From Gerris lacustris (Eukaryota > Arthropoda > Insecta > Hemiptera > Gerridae), in contig OX578286.1 of NCBI GenBank assembly GCA_951217055.1, positions 41,989,937 through 42,053,936 on the forward strand: a DNA stretch of 64,000 nt, in the 5' to 3' direction. Below the pieces are notes generated by a model. It did no database searches. It was not told the origin of the DNA and saw only the letters and a list, made by a program, of their open reading frames with translations. The translations under genes were made by a program, and so were the position numbers. Of the stretch, positions 1 to 11,893 are shown one piece after another; the stretch's first letter is position 1; every line of letters starts with the position of its first letter.

Positions 1-186
1 CCGACCTTACCGAAGGTAACGCATGCAGTTTGATCATTCTGAAAAATAATTTGTATTTTTGATGTCTTTTAAATTTTACAATTTACTACGACAGATACAT
101 TTTTTTTTTAGACATCAATGATCAATTTTGGTTTCTCTATCAAGAATTTAGCTCAAAATTTAAAAAAAAGATGGTGACCTTTAAAC

Positions 187-405
187 AACTCTTTCAGACT
201 GCGTTACTCCCCTTATAAAAAAACAGAGGGAGTAACAATTTGAAGAAGGTGCACGGAATGTTCTTCTTTATACTGTTACTCCCCTTATAAAAACAGTAGT
301 GTGATTTTCCTTTATCACAAAATACATTGAACTAAACATCCCTTTGTCTTAATAGTTATTTAGAATAAGGAAAAAACATAGGGGAGTAACAATTTAAAGA
401 AGTAA
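187..405 (+). mobile_element. GTTACTCCCC MITE, long form, copy 1
   Basis: This copy has three occurrences of the (CTTCTTTAGA)nTGTTACTCCCC end, two at the left and one inverted at the right (AGGGGAGTAACAATTTAAAGAAG). The middle part 'ATACATTGAACTAAACATCC' matches six other copies in the window. The left terminus is decayed and no clean target duplication is visible. There is no ORF, so it is non-autonomous. Confidence 0.7.
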
Positions 406-487
406 CGAAATTTAAATGGGATGTTGAATGTTAGTCCGTCGATAGTCTCTGATATTAATTTCAACCTTCTATGTAAATTGCTTCCTC

Positions 488-622
488 TTGCGCATTTGGG
501 GGGGGGGGGGTACCATTATTTCTTTTGTGCATTAAGGGGGGGGGGGGCACCATCTTTCATTTGCGCATTAAGGGGGAGGGGGTCACCATTATTTCTTTTG
601 CGTATTAAGAGGGGTGCCGCCA
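488..622 (+). repeat. 37-bp tandem repeat with G runs (about 3.5 units)
   Basis: The units begin at GCGCATT, GTGCATT, GCGCATT and GCGTATT, spaced 36-37 bp apart. Each contains a run of G followed by ACCATTATTTC. The uninterrupted G runs differ in length, as expected from replication slippage. Confidence 0.8.
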
Positions 623-1192
623 AGAACATATAAAAAATGATTGATGATTACTAAACAATCTAATATAGCTATTAAAGAAATATGATTGACTTAAGAAAAT
701 TCTAATAATGATAATAACGGTATTGATACAAAACACATGTTATTTTGGTTGTTTTATTATTGTGTAAAATAAAATTATTCTTAAGAAACTCTATGTGTAA
801 AATAGTTCACTTTATTTTCTTTTACTGATAAACTGATAACAGAGAAATAACAACATGATTACCACATTATTGATAATGGATTAAAAAAGTAAAGTGATTC
901 TTATCATAGAATATATTTGAAATAGGAATGAGACAATTATTTGTTATTTTGAGAGAATTCCGAAGGAGAGAGTTGTGTTTCCAAGATGACGCCCATGTAT
1001 TTGATGGAGTATCATTCAGAAGGTGTTAAGTGTTCGCATTTATTTATTAGATGGAAACGATTTGGTCAAAATATCTTCAATGAGTCGAAAAATTATCCAT
1101 CTATCAAGAACGAAAATCAAGTAATTATTTTTATATTTATAATATATTTTTTTTTTTTTTTTTAAATATTGTCACCCCATTTATTTGTTTTT

Positions 1193-1848
1193 AGAGTCCG
1201 TAGGCAAAGCCAAGGACCCTTATATTTTCCTGCGTGTGTCTGTCCGTCCGTCCTCTCGCCTGCTCTCAAGGCTACACCTTTCGTCCGATCACTTTGAAAT
1301 TTGGCATGTATGTGTCTTGTACCTGCCAACATATTTTAAAAATATAACGTCTTAAAAAAAATTAGGGTAAAAAAACTTAAGGGTTAAATTTTTTTTTTTT
1401 TTTTTTTCGACACCGTATATAATTCTTTGGTTATAACTTTGATAGGGCGAGCGTAGGCGAGTTTGAAACGTGTCCCCCCCCCCCCCCCCCCTCTATCTCG
1501 CTTATGTGAAGTGCAAAAAATCTGAAAAAATTCCTGACCATTCTTCGACCAAAAGTAAAGATACCACTTTTTGGAAATTTGAAAAAATATTATTTTATTT
1601 TTTATTGACAAAATAGTTTTTTTTATAATTATGGTCTTTTCGATGTATTTATATGGTTGAAGTCCGGTTCAGTGGCAAACAAATACTTTATCAGAGTGTG
1701 TTTTGAGAATATCAAACCCTTAGAATGGTTCAAAGTAAGCTTTTTAGCATTTTAAAAAAACACTGTTTATACCCTTTACAGTTAAACACTATATAGTGTG
1801 GCCTACAGACCCTCGCTGTGTGCTAACTAGCACACACTTGACCTGTTT
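1193..1848 (+). mobile_element. AGGGTCCGTAGG HINE-like element, copy 1
   Basis: The start is AGAGTCCGTAGGC, which folds back on AAGGACCCT. It is followed by TGTCTGTCCGTCCGTCC and GAAATTTGGCATGTATG. Near the 3' end the start recurs inverted (GCCTACAGACCCT). Then comes a 7-bp stem GTGTGCT/AGCACAC around a 4-nt loop and the tail ACTTGACCTGTT. The layout of subterminal inverted repeat, (GTCY)n and 3' stem-loop is that of Helentron-associated non-autonomous elements. A C-run of about 18 lies inside. Confidence 0.75.
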
Positions 1849-2008
1849 ATTATTATTTCTCCTCACCCTTTTTATTTGTTTTTATCAGTTAATTATTTAA
1901 TATAGATAATAATCACGATGAAAGCTATGCATGGCACGATGAGTACAGCTGCTTAGCGACATAATTCACAGTTAATAACATTAATATACTTAAGTTTTTT
2001 AATAAGTT

Positions 2009-2145
2009 AGGAATTTATATTCGTTTGTCATAAAGGTAAAACACTACTAGATAATTCAAATGCTATTCTTTTAATTAAATTTTTAAATTTTATATGAGAT
2101 TATCTAGCAGTATTTTACCTTTATGACAAACTAATATAAATTCCT
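2009..2145. mobile_element. Short foldback MITE (about 137 bp)
   Basis: An inverted repeat of about 47 bp, beginning AGGAATTTATATT and ending AATATAAATTCCT, surrounds a loop of roughly 40 bp. The arms are nearly complementary along their length (for example CATAAAGGTAAAA versus TTTTACCTTTATG). The superfamily is unknown and the target duplication is ambiguous in this T/A-rich site. Confidence 0.7.
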
Positions 2146-2232
2146 TTAGGACAGTTTATATAATGAATAGTGTTACGGATAATGTACAATTAGAATTAAA
2201 TAGCTTTAAAGGTTCTCACTGTGCATTTTTAT

Positions 2233-2860
2233 ACTACGTTTTTATTTGCTTTCTTTCTTGTTTGTTTGTTTGTTTGTTTGTCCGGTACAAATTTGGCAAT
2301 CGATTTCTAACTAACTTGCCGAATAGCTAGACATTTGAAACATTTAGCATAGCTCAGAACACGATGACAATGCATTATTTTAATACTTTTAGCCATCTTT
2401 CAGCAGAATTTAGTTGGTTTTCAGCAAATTTTGCTGTGCTGAAAGTTAGTTCGGAAAAAATCCGCAAGTTATTTTATTTGTTTTGCCATATCCCATATTT
2501 ACGCAATCTTCATTTTGACGGGTCTCAAATTTGTGATAGATAAACATTGAATGACAGCAAAACAGGAAATATCGATTATATTATTTATCGATTATATTAC
2601 CTATTTCAAATATATCGATGGCACGCTTAAGATTTGGTGTTGGGAAGATCCGTTGTACAAAGATTTGTCCTTTTATAGGTTTAAGATCAGCTCTCTAGAT
2701 GGTTGTCATTTATGTGAAGTAAATAAATTCGGAACTATTTTTTTTTTTTTTTTCAATAACATTATATATTATATAACAATAACAATTATATTATCAACAT
2801 TACATACGATTCAACAGAAAATTTAAAAACGTAGTATATAAAAAGTTCTATTTATCTTGA
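2233..2860 (+). mobile_element. ACTACGTTTTTA HINE-like element, copy 1
   Basis: The 5' end is ACTACGTTTTTA. It recurs inverted near the 3' end as TTTAAAAACGTAG and is followed by an A/T stem around a 4-nt loop and CTTG. Internal marks are (GTTT)n ending in GTCCGG and CAAATTTGGCAATCG. It matches copies at 10533 and 39233. Open frames inside are short and not conserved among copies. Confidence 0.7.
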
Positions 2861-3326
2861 AATTTTATTTGTTTATTAGAATATATATCAATTGAAGTTA
2901 TGTTTTTGGTTTTAAGTTATGAATTGTTGTTAATGTTTGTAAAGTTTGTAAACTTAATTTTTTAAATTTTTATAATTAAAACAAAATTAAAGTAAATGTT
3001 ATAATTATTGACGCTCTCTTATAAAGATAGAGATTAGTTTGCATCGTACAGCTAAATTGTAAGTATTACCATTAACACTAATCATATGATCAAAAATGTT
3101 ATTGTTAATTTTCATCAAATTAGCGTATGTAAGCATAGGGCATTAATGTAACTGATTATTTTGTCATTTTAGAAATAAAGACTGATGATGACCTCTTAGC
3201 ATTACGGGTCGAAACGTCTCTTAAAACCATAATGGAGTAATGTTTTAATTTTCACACCTACAGATTCATCAACTATATTTATATTATAATTATACAAAGG
3301 TGCTGACTTTAACATATTCAAATTAT

Positions 3327-3903
3327 TTTATCTACGATTGATACGAAATATAAACATTGTATCTCTGTTTAGATGCGTAGAAAGTGATTATTTACGTACT
3401 TGTATTCATTGCGCATGCGCGTCTCATAGTTCTGAACAATTCCTCTTCTTTACCACGCTAGAAGAGGAATTTTTCAGCTTTACACACGATTAGCGAGTTT
3501 GTTTACATTTAACAATAAAATTTGCTATTCTTTTATTAAAGTAACTGTTTATATCGAGTTTTTAGTGAAAAACAACGAATGAATCAAGTGGCTTCGACGA
3601 AAATGTTGAGAATAATACTCCTCCAGAAATAATTAATTCGGCAAAAAATACAACTCAAGATTAATGCCATCTTTATCAAGAGAGAAGAGATACGAACTTA
3701 CATACAGCAAGTTTATTTGTTTCTGTATTTATTATTTAAATCTAACAATCGTAGATAAAGTACGGTACGCAACTCGTGGGAAAACGGCATTTTGCATTGC
3801 TCGTGTGGTTTTACTACCCTCGCTGTCGCTCGGGTGCAAACTCCACACTCGCATGCAAAATGCTACTTAACTTACCACACTCGACGCGTAATGTACTATT
3901 ATA
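3327..3903 (+). mobile_element. Crypton-like deletion derivative, copy 1 (plus)
   Basis: About 577 bp is nearly the reverse complement of 5350-5927. It runs from TTATCTACGATTG to GCGTAATGTACTATTA and contains a hairpin GCATTTTGCAT...ATGCAAAATGC. The short coding start seen in the other copy is broken here: its ATG reads ACG, and one base is missing near codon 30. It is therefore non-coding. Confidence 0.65.
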
Positions 3904-4299
3904 CCCATGTGACATTTTTCCCTGATAAGACGCGAGGACGTTATGAGATCACACTAGTTTCATGGGGATTCATTTTTTTTTTTTTTTTAATTGTATGGTG
4001 ATTAATTTTGCTTGGTATGTTTCCTTGAAGAAGTGATAATGTGGTCTTGTTCTTGTTCATTTCTTGATTATATTAAATCAAGATGACCTTGGTCTTTTTT
4101 AGAATTGATAATTGCATTATAAATAGGCATCATATGAATATTTTCTGAATCAATGAAAACAACCAGGAAAAAATGCACTGCAAATAAGTGTGCCACATAG
4201 CTTCCTCACATCCTAACACTTTATTGATTTTACGCTTTTACAAGCCATTAATGTTTCATTTAATTGTTTCCCTCGTTTTTTTTTAATACGTCAAATTTG

Positions 4300-4528
4300 G
4301 GAAAGGACTAACAAAAAGGAAAGAACTCAAAAAGTAGGGGGAAAAGAAGGATTGTCAACTTAATTATTTTATAAATAGTAGAAAATAAATGGCTAATGTA
4401 ATAAAGTTGTTGGAATCAGGTTGGCGACCCTGCTTTTTTCGACCTTGTTTATCATTGTTTTTTAAACCTGCATCTCAATAACCTTCTATTTGAGTTTAGT
4501 TGCAATTCTTATTTGTTACTACGTTTTT
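4300..4528 (+). repeat. GGCGNAGCCGA-family element, partial copy
   Basis: The sequence from 'CTCAAAAAGTAGG' to 'AATTCTTATTTG' matches internal parts of the complete copies at 11966-12586 (inverted) and 35474-36521. It ends where an AGGGTTTTGTAG element begins, which suggests it was cut by that insertion. Confidence 0.6.
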
Positions 4529-4985
4529 AGGGTTTTGTAGATACTTCTTAAAACCCTTATGCCGAGGGTGATGTGTCCGTCTGTCCGTCGCTCTTTGGTT
4601 CATAGGGCCCGAACCGTTTAAGCGAAAGTACTGAAATTTGAAACACTGGTGCAACTTTTTGACCCAACCCCAGGAAAGTTATATAGTAGTTCAAAATGAG
4701 ATATGCGCATGCGCAATTCGAAAAAATGTGATAAACTCAAATTTTTTTTTTTTAATTTTTGAGTGGGGTATCAAATGAAAGCTGCTGAAGAGTATAGGAC
4801 ACAAATATATATATGCTTTTTTAAATTTTTCATTTCTTATTGGTTAAATAAATCAAAATATAACCAAAAAACATTCCCCCCCCCCAACCACTATATAACG
4901 GTTGGTCCTAAAATTTCGAAATAATTCATTAATTGGTTAGGGTGGCCCTGCCCGGGTGGCAAAGTGTGTCACCCCCCTTAGGATT
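4529..4985 (+). mobile_element. AGGGTTTTGTAG HINE-like element, copy 1 (3' unclear)
   Basis: It starts AGGGTTTTGTAGATACTT and folds on AAAACCCTTAT. GTCCGTCTGTCCGTCG follows, then the block GGGGTATCAAATGAAAG and ATATATATATGC. The inverted terminal copy expected at the 3' end is not found, so the right boundary is a guess. It lies between the two inverted Crypton-like copies. Confidence 0.6.
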
Positions 4986-5346
4986 TTTGAAATCTGATAC
5001 ATTTTTTCGTTCTTCAGAACCATCACATTGCTTCCGTTATCTTCTGTAAGTTCGCAAGTAAAAATAAGTTCGCTTTTAATCCTTATTGTATTAGCTAGCA
5101 ATTGGATCGTACGAGAATGTTTTTATGGTCTCATTGTACTACCTGTATGTATTTTTTAAGTTTCAAACACCATACCATAAGGCTCCACAAACAAAATTGT
5201 CACCACGTATAGGATATTTTACGCTGAATAAATAAATAGGTTCATATGAATATGTCGCCAAAAAAACTAAAAAGAAAACCATCAACATTAATATATGAAG
5301 CATTAGTGGAGGTCATCATGAAATGTTGAAAGAACAATCTCTCGTC

Positions 5347-5667
5347 TTAATAGTACATTACGCGTCGAGTGCGGAAAGTAGCATTTTGCATGCGAGTGTG
5401 GAGTTTGCACCCGAGCGATAGCGAGGGTAGTAAAACCACACTAGCAATGCAAAATGCCGTTTTCCCACGAGTTGCGTACCGTACTTTATCTACGATTGTT
5501 AGATTTAAATAATAAATACAGAAAAAAATAAACTTGCTGTATGTAAGTTCGTATCTCTCTCTTGATAAAGATGGCATTAATTCTTGAGTTGTATTTTTTG
5601 CCGAATTAATTATTTCTGGAGGAGTATTATTCTCCACATTTTCGTCCAAGTCACTTGATTCACTCAT
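5347..5667 (-). pseudogene. Crypton/tyrosine-recombinase-like N-terminal remnant
   Basis: A 106-codon frame with an ATG start encodes an acidic N-terminus (MSESSDLDENVENN) and then SRERYELTYSKF. By memory of the family, this resembles the opening of insect Crypton-like tyrosine recombinases, where an S-x-x-RYE-x-x-Y-x-x-F segment precedes the DNA-binding helices. After about residue 46 the frame becomes hydrophobic and low-complexity, and no catalytic R-H-R-Y region is present. I read it as the 5' coding stub of an internally deleted element, not a working gene. The assignment is an inference from a short segment. Confidence 0.35.
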
Positions 5668-5927
5668 TGTTTTTCACTAAAAACTCGATATAAACAGTTA
5701 CTTTAATAAAAGAACAGCAAATTAGTTTTGTTAAATGTAAACAAACTTGCTAATCGTGCGTAAAGCTGAAGAATTCCTCTTCTTTACCGCGCTAGCCTGG
5801 TAAAGAAGAGGAATTCTTCAGAACTATGAGACGCGCATGCGCAATGAATACAAGTACGTAAATAATTACTTTCTACGCATCTAAACAGAGATATAATGTT
5901 TATATTTCGTATCAATCGTAGATAAAC
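5350..5927 (-). mobile_element. Crypton-like deletion derivative, copy 2 (minus)
   Basis: This is the better-preserved partner of the copy at 3327-3903, in inverse orientation with the same two end points. It contains a strong hairpin near 5776-5815 (AATTCCTCTTCTTTACC and its complement). The two copies with a spacer of about 1.4 kb make a large imperfect inverted repeat. Confidence 0.65.
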
Positions 5928-6397
5928 ATATATTTATTATTCTCAAAGCCAAATCAGCTTTCTGCTATAGGGCAGTCCATCAGTGCCACGATAGGGCCAT
6001 CATCAGTACCGAAAAGTGACAAATGATAATTAAAACCGAAAAGTAGGGAGAGTGGTGGAAGTCATACCAAACCAGTGACTGGTAGTCTTTCAGACTGGTG
6101 AGAGGCGCAATTACAGACAGACATATAATATGCCTGTCAGCATTTTTACATTTTTACAGATATATTATATCTGTCTGTCTGTATTATTGAGGGAAGTTTT
6201 CTACAATTTGCATTGAACTTATTATTACTTCGATTAAACTATATCGACTTGTCTTATCAATAAAAAATTATATTTAATTCCACTTAAAAAGTAATAAATA
6301 ATTATACTTGTACTTTAAAAATGTTATTTAACTTTTTTTTTAATTTCAAACGCATGATTTGATATCGATATAATTATATGCATATACATACATACAC

Positions 6398-6400
<3 letters not shown>

Positions 6401-6480
<80 letters not shown>
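6401..6480. repeat. (AT)n microsatellite
   Basis: About 40 uninterrupted AT units are preceded by a TACATACACATA stretch. Frames through it encode only Tyr-Ile repeats. Confidence 0.95.
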
Positions 6481-6488
<8 letters not shown>

Positions 6489-6744
6489 TTTTCTCGATGC
6501 AATTATGTTGTTTTTGAAATTACAAGTATAATATATTTTACGATAATATGTAAGCATTACATAATCGATAGATTTATTGATTAGTAATAAAAATAGGTTC
6601 TTTTTTATATCGTTGAGCGAAAATAAACAACATATTAGTGACAATAGTATCAAGTTAATAGTGTTATTAACGTCCTCAATAACAAGCGCAAAAAGAATGT
6701 CATCATGTACAAAGTAAAAACTGAATTTAAATACAATAATATAA

Positions 6745-7983
6745 AGGGTGTATCAATTTCAGATGCCCATAGAAAAAGGGGTATATCTACAGGTCATTTG
6801 GAGCAAAAAAGTTCGTATAAGCTATAGTCCAATTCTCAACAGGGTAGGAGCTATAAGCGAAAATAGACTGTGTTAAAAACAACCAACCTTTGCCTTAAAA
6901 AACTAAAAATATATTAATCTTGGAACAATGAATGAACAATCGTTGGAAAGAGCAGGAAATTTCCTATAAAATGATGTATGTTTTAGTTGACGTGTTGCCT
7001 TTTTAGTGTGACCCAGAGCTGTTTGAAAACAAAAAAATAGATTTTATTAAAAAATCTGAAAAACTTTGAGCCCACTTATCGATATGACCCGAATGGGAGA
7101 AATGTGTACAAAGTTAGGAAAAGTTGGCGCTTTTAATAAGCTTTAAAAAGATACCAAATACTTCTCAATATTCCAACTCTAAGTGGGCGAACCAACCATC
7201 GTTGTAGAAAAAAACATGTGCTTGCAGCTGGAGAAGGGCAAAGAAACGTGAATTATCAGCTGTGGCATCTTTGACAAAAAGATGTCGAATGTGCATTGCT
7301 CAAGGTGGCGGCCATTAAATTGAAATTTTTGTTTCTAACTAGAAGATCTATTATTGTAAAATATACTTACCATGGTATCTCAAGGCAGAAGCTGCTCAAA
7401 ATGGCCGCCACCTTGAGCAATGCACATTCGACATCTTTTTGTCAAAGATGCCACAGCTGATAATTCACGTTTCTTTGCCCTTCTCCAGCTGCAAGCACGA
7501 CATGTTTTTTTCTACAACGATGGTTTGTTCGCCCACTTAGAGTTGGAATACTGAGAAGTATTTGGTATCGTTTGAAAGCTTATTAAAAGCGCCAACTTTT
7601 CCTAACTTTGTACGCATTTCTCCCATTCGGGTCATATCGATAAGTGGGCTCAAAGTTTTTCAGATTTTTTTAAAAAATCTATTTTTTTGTTTTCAAACCG
7701 CTCTGGAACACACTAAAAAGGCAACAAGTCAACTAAAACATACATAATTTTATAGGCAATTTCCTGCTCTTTCCAACGATTGTTCATTCATTGTTCCAAG
7801 ATTAATATATTTTGAGTTATTTCAGTTTTTTAAGGCAAAGGACGATTGTTTTTAACACAGTCTATTTTCGCTTATAGCTCCTAACCTGTTGATAATTGGA
7901 CTATAGCTTATATGACCTTTTTTGCTCCAAATGACCTGTAGATATACCCCTTTTTCTATGGCCATCTGAAATTGATACACCCT
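6745..7983. mobile_element. Long-arm foldback transposon, TA-flanked
   Basis: Two arms of about 575 bp (6745-7316 and 7400-7983) are near-perfect reverse complements around a loop of about 82 bp. The tips are AGGGTGTATCAATTTC and GAAATTGATACACCCT, flanked by TA. The CAGGGTG-like tip and TA target fit Tc1/mariner-derived foldbacks. A 61-codon frame in the right arm is not conserved in the other arm. A read-through transcript would form a long hairpin RNA. Confidence 0.85.
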
Positions 7984-8549
7984 GTATCAAATAATTAAAT
8001 TAATATAATTATTTATACAACCTTGTAGATCAATGAAATAGAGGTTAGATGGCTAATAAGGTGTTGAAAATAAATAAAATCACTATTTCATTTGAGAAAC
8101 GTTTGTACCATTTAATAAGATCATCTTCAGTCTTGTTTTATTCTCAGAAGCTTCTAAGAATCTGTTTGGGAATTCTTCAATAATCAAATAAACTCACTTT
8201 AATTAATTAATTGATTGCTTAAATAAACCTAATTGATATCATTTTACCGATCAGGTTAATTGATATATTGAGGAATTTATTTATGAATGTATTTTTTGTA
8301 AGTTTGTTTACACAGGATTGTTGTGTTTACGTGCTAATTACTCATAAATAATCTCATCGTATTGTTTCAATGTAACAATAATAAGATTTCATTCTGTTGC
8401 GTTTTGTAAACACAATCATGATAAATTTGACACTTATGGTTTTATTTTTATTTTTATTTTCACCTATAAATTGTATACACGTACGAGTATGTTACGAGAA
8501 TGTGTTTTGATTTATGTTGCCGATAAAAAATGTTCGATTTTGAAATGTT
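7984..8549. other. No recognisable feature
   Basis: AT-rich sequence with no supported exon or bounded repeat. A few TAATTAATTAAT tracts are present. Confidence 0.5.
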
Positions 8550-8790
8550 TTTGCTTCCGAGCTTACCGAAGGTAACGGAAGCTGTGATCGTTCTGAAGAA
8601 CGACATTTTTTAATGTCTGATTTATAAAAATTCCAAGACTGAAATCCGTTTCAGACATCAGGGAACATTTTTGGTTCCGTGTCTGTTTGTGGCTGAAATT
8701 AAATTTGTATGGTAGGTCATAATTAGCCGATTCTTGGTCCCACATAAGTTTCAACCTTCTGTGCCCTTTTTTGTTGGAGTTCGTTTTTTT
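8550..8790 (+). mobile_element. CTTCCG-family element, copy 2
   Basis: It begins GCTTCCG, folds perfectly on CGGAAGC with a nested TTACC-GAA-GGTAA hairpin, and continues through GACATCNGGGAACAT, GTTCCGTGTCTG and TTTCAACCTTCT. It shares the 5' hairpin and (GTCT) tract with the other HINE-like families. The 3' end is cut by the next element. Confidence 0.65.
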
Positions 8791-8802
8791 TTGTTTTTTT
8801 TA

Positions 8803-9326
8803 TTTCTCATATAAAGAGAAGTATTGTGATGGAGTTGAAATTCGATTTTGAGATGTTGATGAATTTACACGTTTTGAGGTTCACTGAGTTCACAAAAATA
8901 GTTTTTGAAAAATGTCTTATTTGTCTAACGGGCAGATTTTGATAGAACTAGCGGGCAGATTTTGATAGAACTAGCGGGCAGATTTTGACGAAATTTGGCA
9001 TACATGTTCCAAAAAAATCATATCCCCGCGGCAAAGTCGAGAAATTGATTCTATCTCCAAATTTTGGGGAGCTCCCCCCGCCCCCTCCCCCAAATACTAC
9101 GAAAAAACGTGAAAAAACAACCGATTCCGACGATTTAGATTAATATATTTTAAAATGTAGTCCATTACAATACGAATCTAAGGGTATATGTCGTTTTCCC
9201 AAAATCTATTTTCCTAGATATTGATGAAAATAAATCAGATTTTGTTAAAGATTGAAACCAACATGTTTCTGAGATCTGGGACATTAAATGAGGAAGTTAG
9301 TTAGAGTTGTCTCGGACCGATTTTTT
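8803..9326 (+). mobile_element. ACTTTCTCATATA HINE-like element, copy 1 (diverged)
   Basis: The 5' TTTCTCATATAAAGAGAA hairpin and 3' GAGTTGTCTCGGACCGA are recognisable. Inside, a 24-bp unit around GGGCAGATTTTGATAGAAC is repeated three times in place of the usual GTCTGTCGTCTG tract. The GAAATTTGGCATACATGTT core follows. The 3' terminal repeat is largely lost. Confidence 0.7.
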
Positions 9327-9388
9327 AAATTAAAAATCAAGATTGATTTTAAGGGGGGGGGGCTGCTCTACATTTGAGAACTTTGCCT

Positions 9389-9594
<206 letters not shown>

Positions 9595-9599
9595 GTAAT

Positions 9600-10150
9600 T
9601 GAATAATTAAAACTTTTTGAATATATTATAAACATTATCACTAAATTTATCAAAAGGTGTAGAAGGACATAGTGATTAACTTTTATTGTTAACAACAACA
9701 ATATCAGGAAATATTTGAGAAAATTAGAGACAGTCTTACTCATTAACTTAAATTACTATGATATTAACAGTAATTATTGTGATAAATTATTATTATTAGT
9801 TCATATTTTCGTTTTGGATAGATAGACTGGTGGCAAAATAATTGTAATTTGGTAGTATGTATTAATGATTAATAATTTTTTGTTGGTTATTGGTTTTTAA
9901 TCAATTTTTTTAAATTATATATTTTTAAGTTCATTGTATAATTAATTATACTTGAATATGTCATTATTTTTTAACTTTATATTAGCATTAGTATGAATAT
10001 ATTTAAAAATTAAGATATTTTTAGGAGCGTGAAGTATGTTTTCGGCACTATTTTTTATTCATATTCAGATTCATGAAATCGTTTTCATTACCTGCTCGCA
10101 TGTTTCGAAATTGGGGAATTTATCAGAATATATAAGTCATTCTTTTTATT
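9600..10150. other. No recognisable feature
   Basis: Very AT-rich sequence. No exon signals or bounded repeat could be supported. Confidence 0.5.
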
Positions 10151-10510
10151 AGGGTTTTGAGGTCATCCTAGAAACCCTTATGCTTTTGGTAGTTCGTCCG
10201 TCGCATCTTGGTTCATATTTCCCAACCTATTGTTGCTAGAGATATGATATACAAGTTAAACTTTTTTTCCCCAAAAACAGGAAAAATATATTGCAAAGTT
10301 AAACACTCAAAATTTGTTCGTTTCAGCGAGCAATTGCCAACTGATCGCAACAAGATTTTTTGTTTTTTTAACTTTTTAGTGGGTATTTTAAAGGTATTGA
10401 AATGCAGATCTCATATATTCATCGCGTTTCCAAAATGACGGTAGTTTTACCTCCAGAAGAACCAAATACGTGCAAACCTAAGATGCTAAAGGATAATATG
10501 CACACCTTGT
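10151..10510 (+). mobile_element. AGGGTTTTGAGG element, distant member of the HINE-like set
   Basis: It starts AGGGTTTTGAGG, pairs with AGAAACCCTTATGC, and is followed by CGTCCGTCG and 'GTGGGTATTTTAAAGGTATTGAAATGCAG', which corresponds to the second shared module. No 3' stem-loop could be placed. Confidence 0.5.
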
Positions 10511-10532
10511 TCCTCCCAACGTGTAAATTTTT

Positions 10533-11131
10533 ACTACGTTTTTATTAGCTTGCTTTCTTGTTTGTTTGTTTGTTTGTCCGGCACAAATCTGGCAATCGAT
10601 TTCTAACTAACTTCCCGAAAAGCTAGACATTTGAAACTTTTAGCATAGCTCAGAACACGATGACAATGCATTATTTTAATACTTTTAGCCATCTTTCAGC
10701 AAAATTTAATTGGTTTTCAGCAAATTTTGCTGTATGGATAGTTAGTTCGGAAAAATTCCGCAAGTTATTTTATTTGTTTTGCCATGTCCCATATTTACAC
10801 AATCTTCATTTTTTCACGGGTTTCAAAATTGTGATTTTTATAAATAAGAGATAAACATTGAATGACAGCAAAACAGGAAATATATCGATTATATTATTTT
10901 AAATCTATCGATGGCACGGTTTAGATTTGGTGTTGGTGAGATCCGTTGTACAAAGATTTGTCCTTTTATAGGTTTAAGATATTTATGTGAAGTAAATAAA
11001 TTCGGAACTTTTTTTTTTTTTTCACTAACATTATATTATATTATATAACAATGACAATTATATTATTAACATTACATACGATTCGATAGAAAATTTAAAA
11101 ACGTAGTTTATAAAAGGTTCTTTTTATCTTG
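10533..11131 (+). mobile_element. ACTACGTTTTTA HINE-like element, copy 2
   Basis: The left end ACTACGTTTTTATTAGC and the right end TTTAAAAACGTAGT are inverted copies. An A/T stem with a short loop and CTTG follow. The internal sequence is collinear with copies at 2233 and 39233, with small deletions. Confidence 0.75.
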
Positions 11132-11390
11132 AAATTTTATATATATTTTATTAAAAAATTGAAATAAAATAATGTAGTAAATATACATTTTTATGACGCA
11201 GCTTTTAGTAGCTTGCTGTGGCAAATACTTAACGTGATTTTTCATTCTGATTATATTCATTGTGACTCTAGAGTTGTTTATTTGGTTAATACCTTTTTTG
11301 ACGATAAACAACTGTTATTTCGTGGTTCTTGCTTGCTGTCAATGTTTGAACTAACATTCAAACGCTTTCTTAACAACATAGAGTTGCAAT

Positions 11391-11893
11391 CTTAGAATAA
11401 TACAATATATAGAAGGAGGATCACTGATAACATTGAAGCCAACATTGGTTGTGTCCCTTAATCCGCGTTCTAAAAATTAATTTTTGTAATTTGTGACGTC
11501 ATAACTCTAAAATTATTTGCTTTCGGTTTTTTAATTTAATTTTGTATTAAATTATAATTATCGATAGTCAGGTTAGTTTATTGTAATATTTTTTTTGAGT
11601 TTTATCTTATTTTAGCTTGAAATATGCTAAAAATAATGTTTATTATATCATGCTGGGCGAGTTGTAAAAAAATGACGTCAGAGTGAAACGTAAACAATTG
11701 CCAATGGTTGCTTTGAATAGTTACTAAAGCATGGCCAACCTTCTCCTGTTTAAATGAAAAAAAATGAGTGTTGTTATGTTGGCAGCCTGGTCTTAAGGAC
11801 ACAACCTCTCGGCAAAAGTTGGCTTCAGTCTCTTATCAGTAATTGCTTAGGATTACGATTCTATGCTCCTTCTATATATAGTATTATTCTAAG
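11391..11893. mobile_element. 503-bp TIR element with 8-bp target duplication GTTGCAAT
   Basis: The ends are CTTAGAATAATACAATATA and its near-perfect inverse, with about 26 bp of TIR plus a longer subterminal inverted repeat through GCCAAC/GTTGGC. GTTGCAAT stands directly on both sides (11383-11390 and 11894-11901). An 8-bp duplication fits hAT or P-like elements, but the CTTAG tip is not the usual hAT CA(G)G tip. No transposase frame is seen. Confidence 0.85.

Larger units (their letters stand above)
1..622 (+). repeat. CTTCCG-family element, copy 1 (degenerate)
   Basis: The left edge carries a worn version of the unit seen better at 8550 and 57975: a TTACCGAAGGTAA hairpin, then 'GTCCGTCGATAG' and 'TTTCAACCTTCT'. 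The copy is split by a MITE at about 187-405 and ends in a G-rich 37-bp tandem array. Its 5' end lies outside the window. No coding content is seen. Confidence 0.5.

Noticed and set aside
1384..1611. Recurring frame MSIKNKI.FF.ISKKWYLYFW in four or more places (also 20093, 24507, 46901)
   Set aside because: It recurs because the AGGGTCCGTAGG element recurs. The frame includes the variable C-run and is interrupted differently in each copy, so selection for protein is unlikely.
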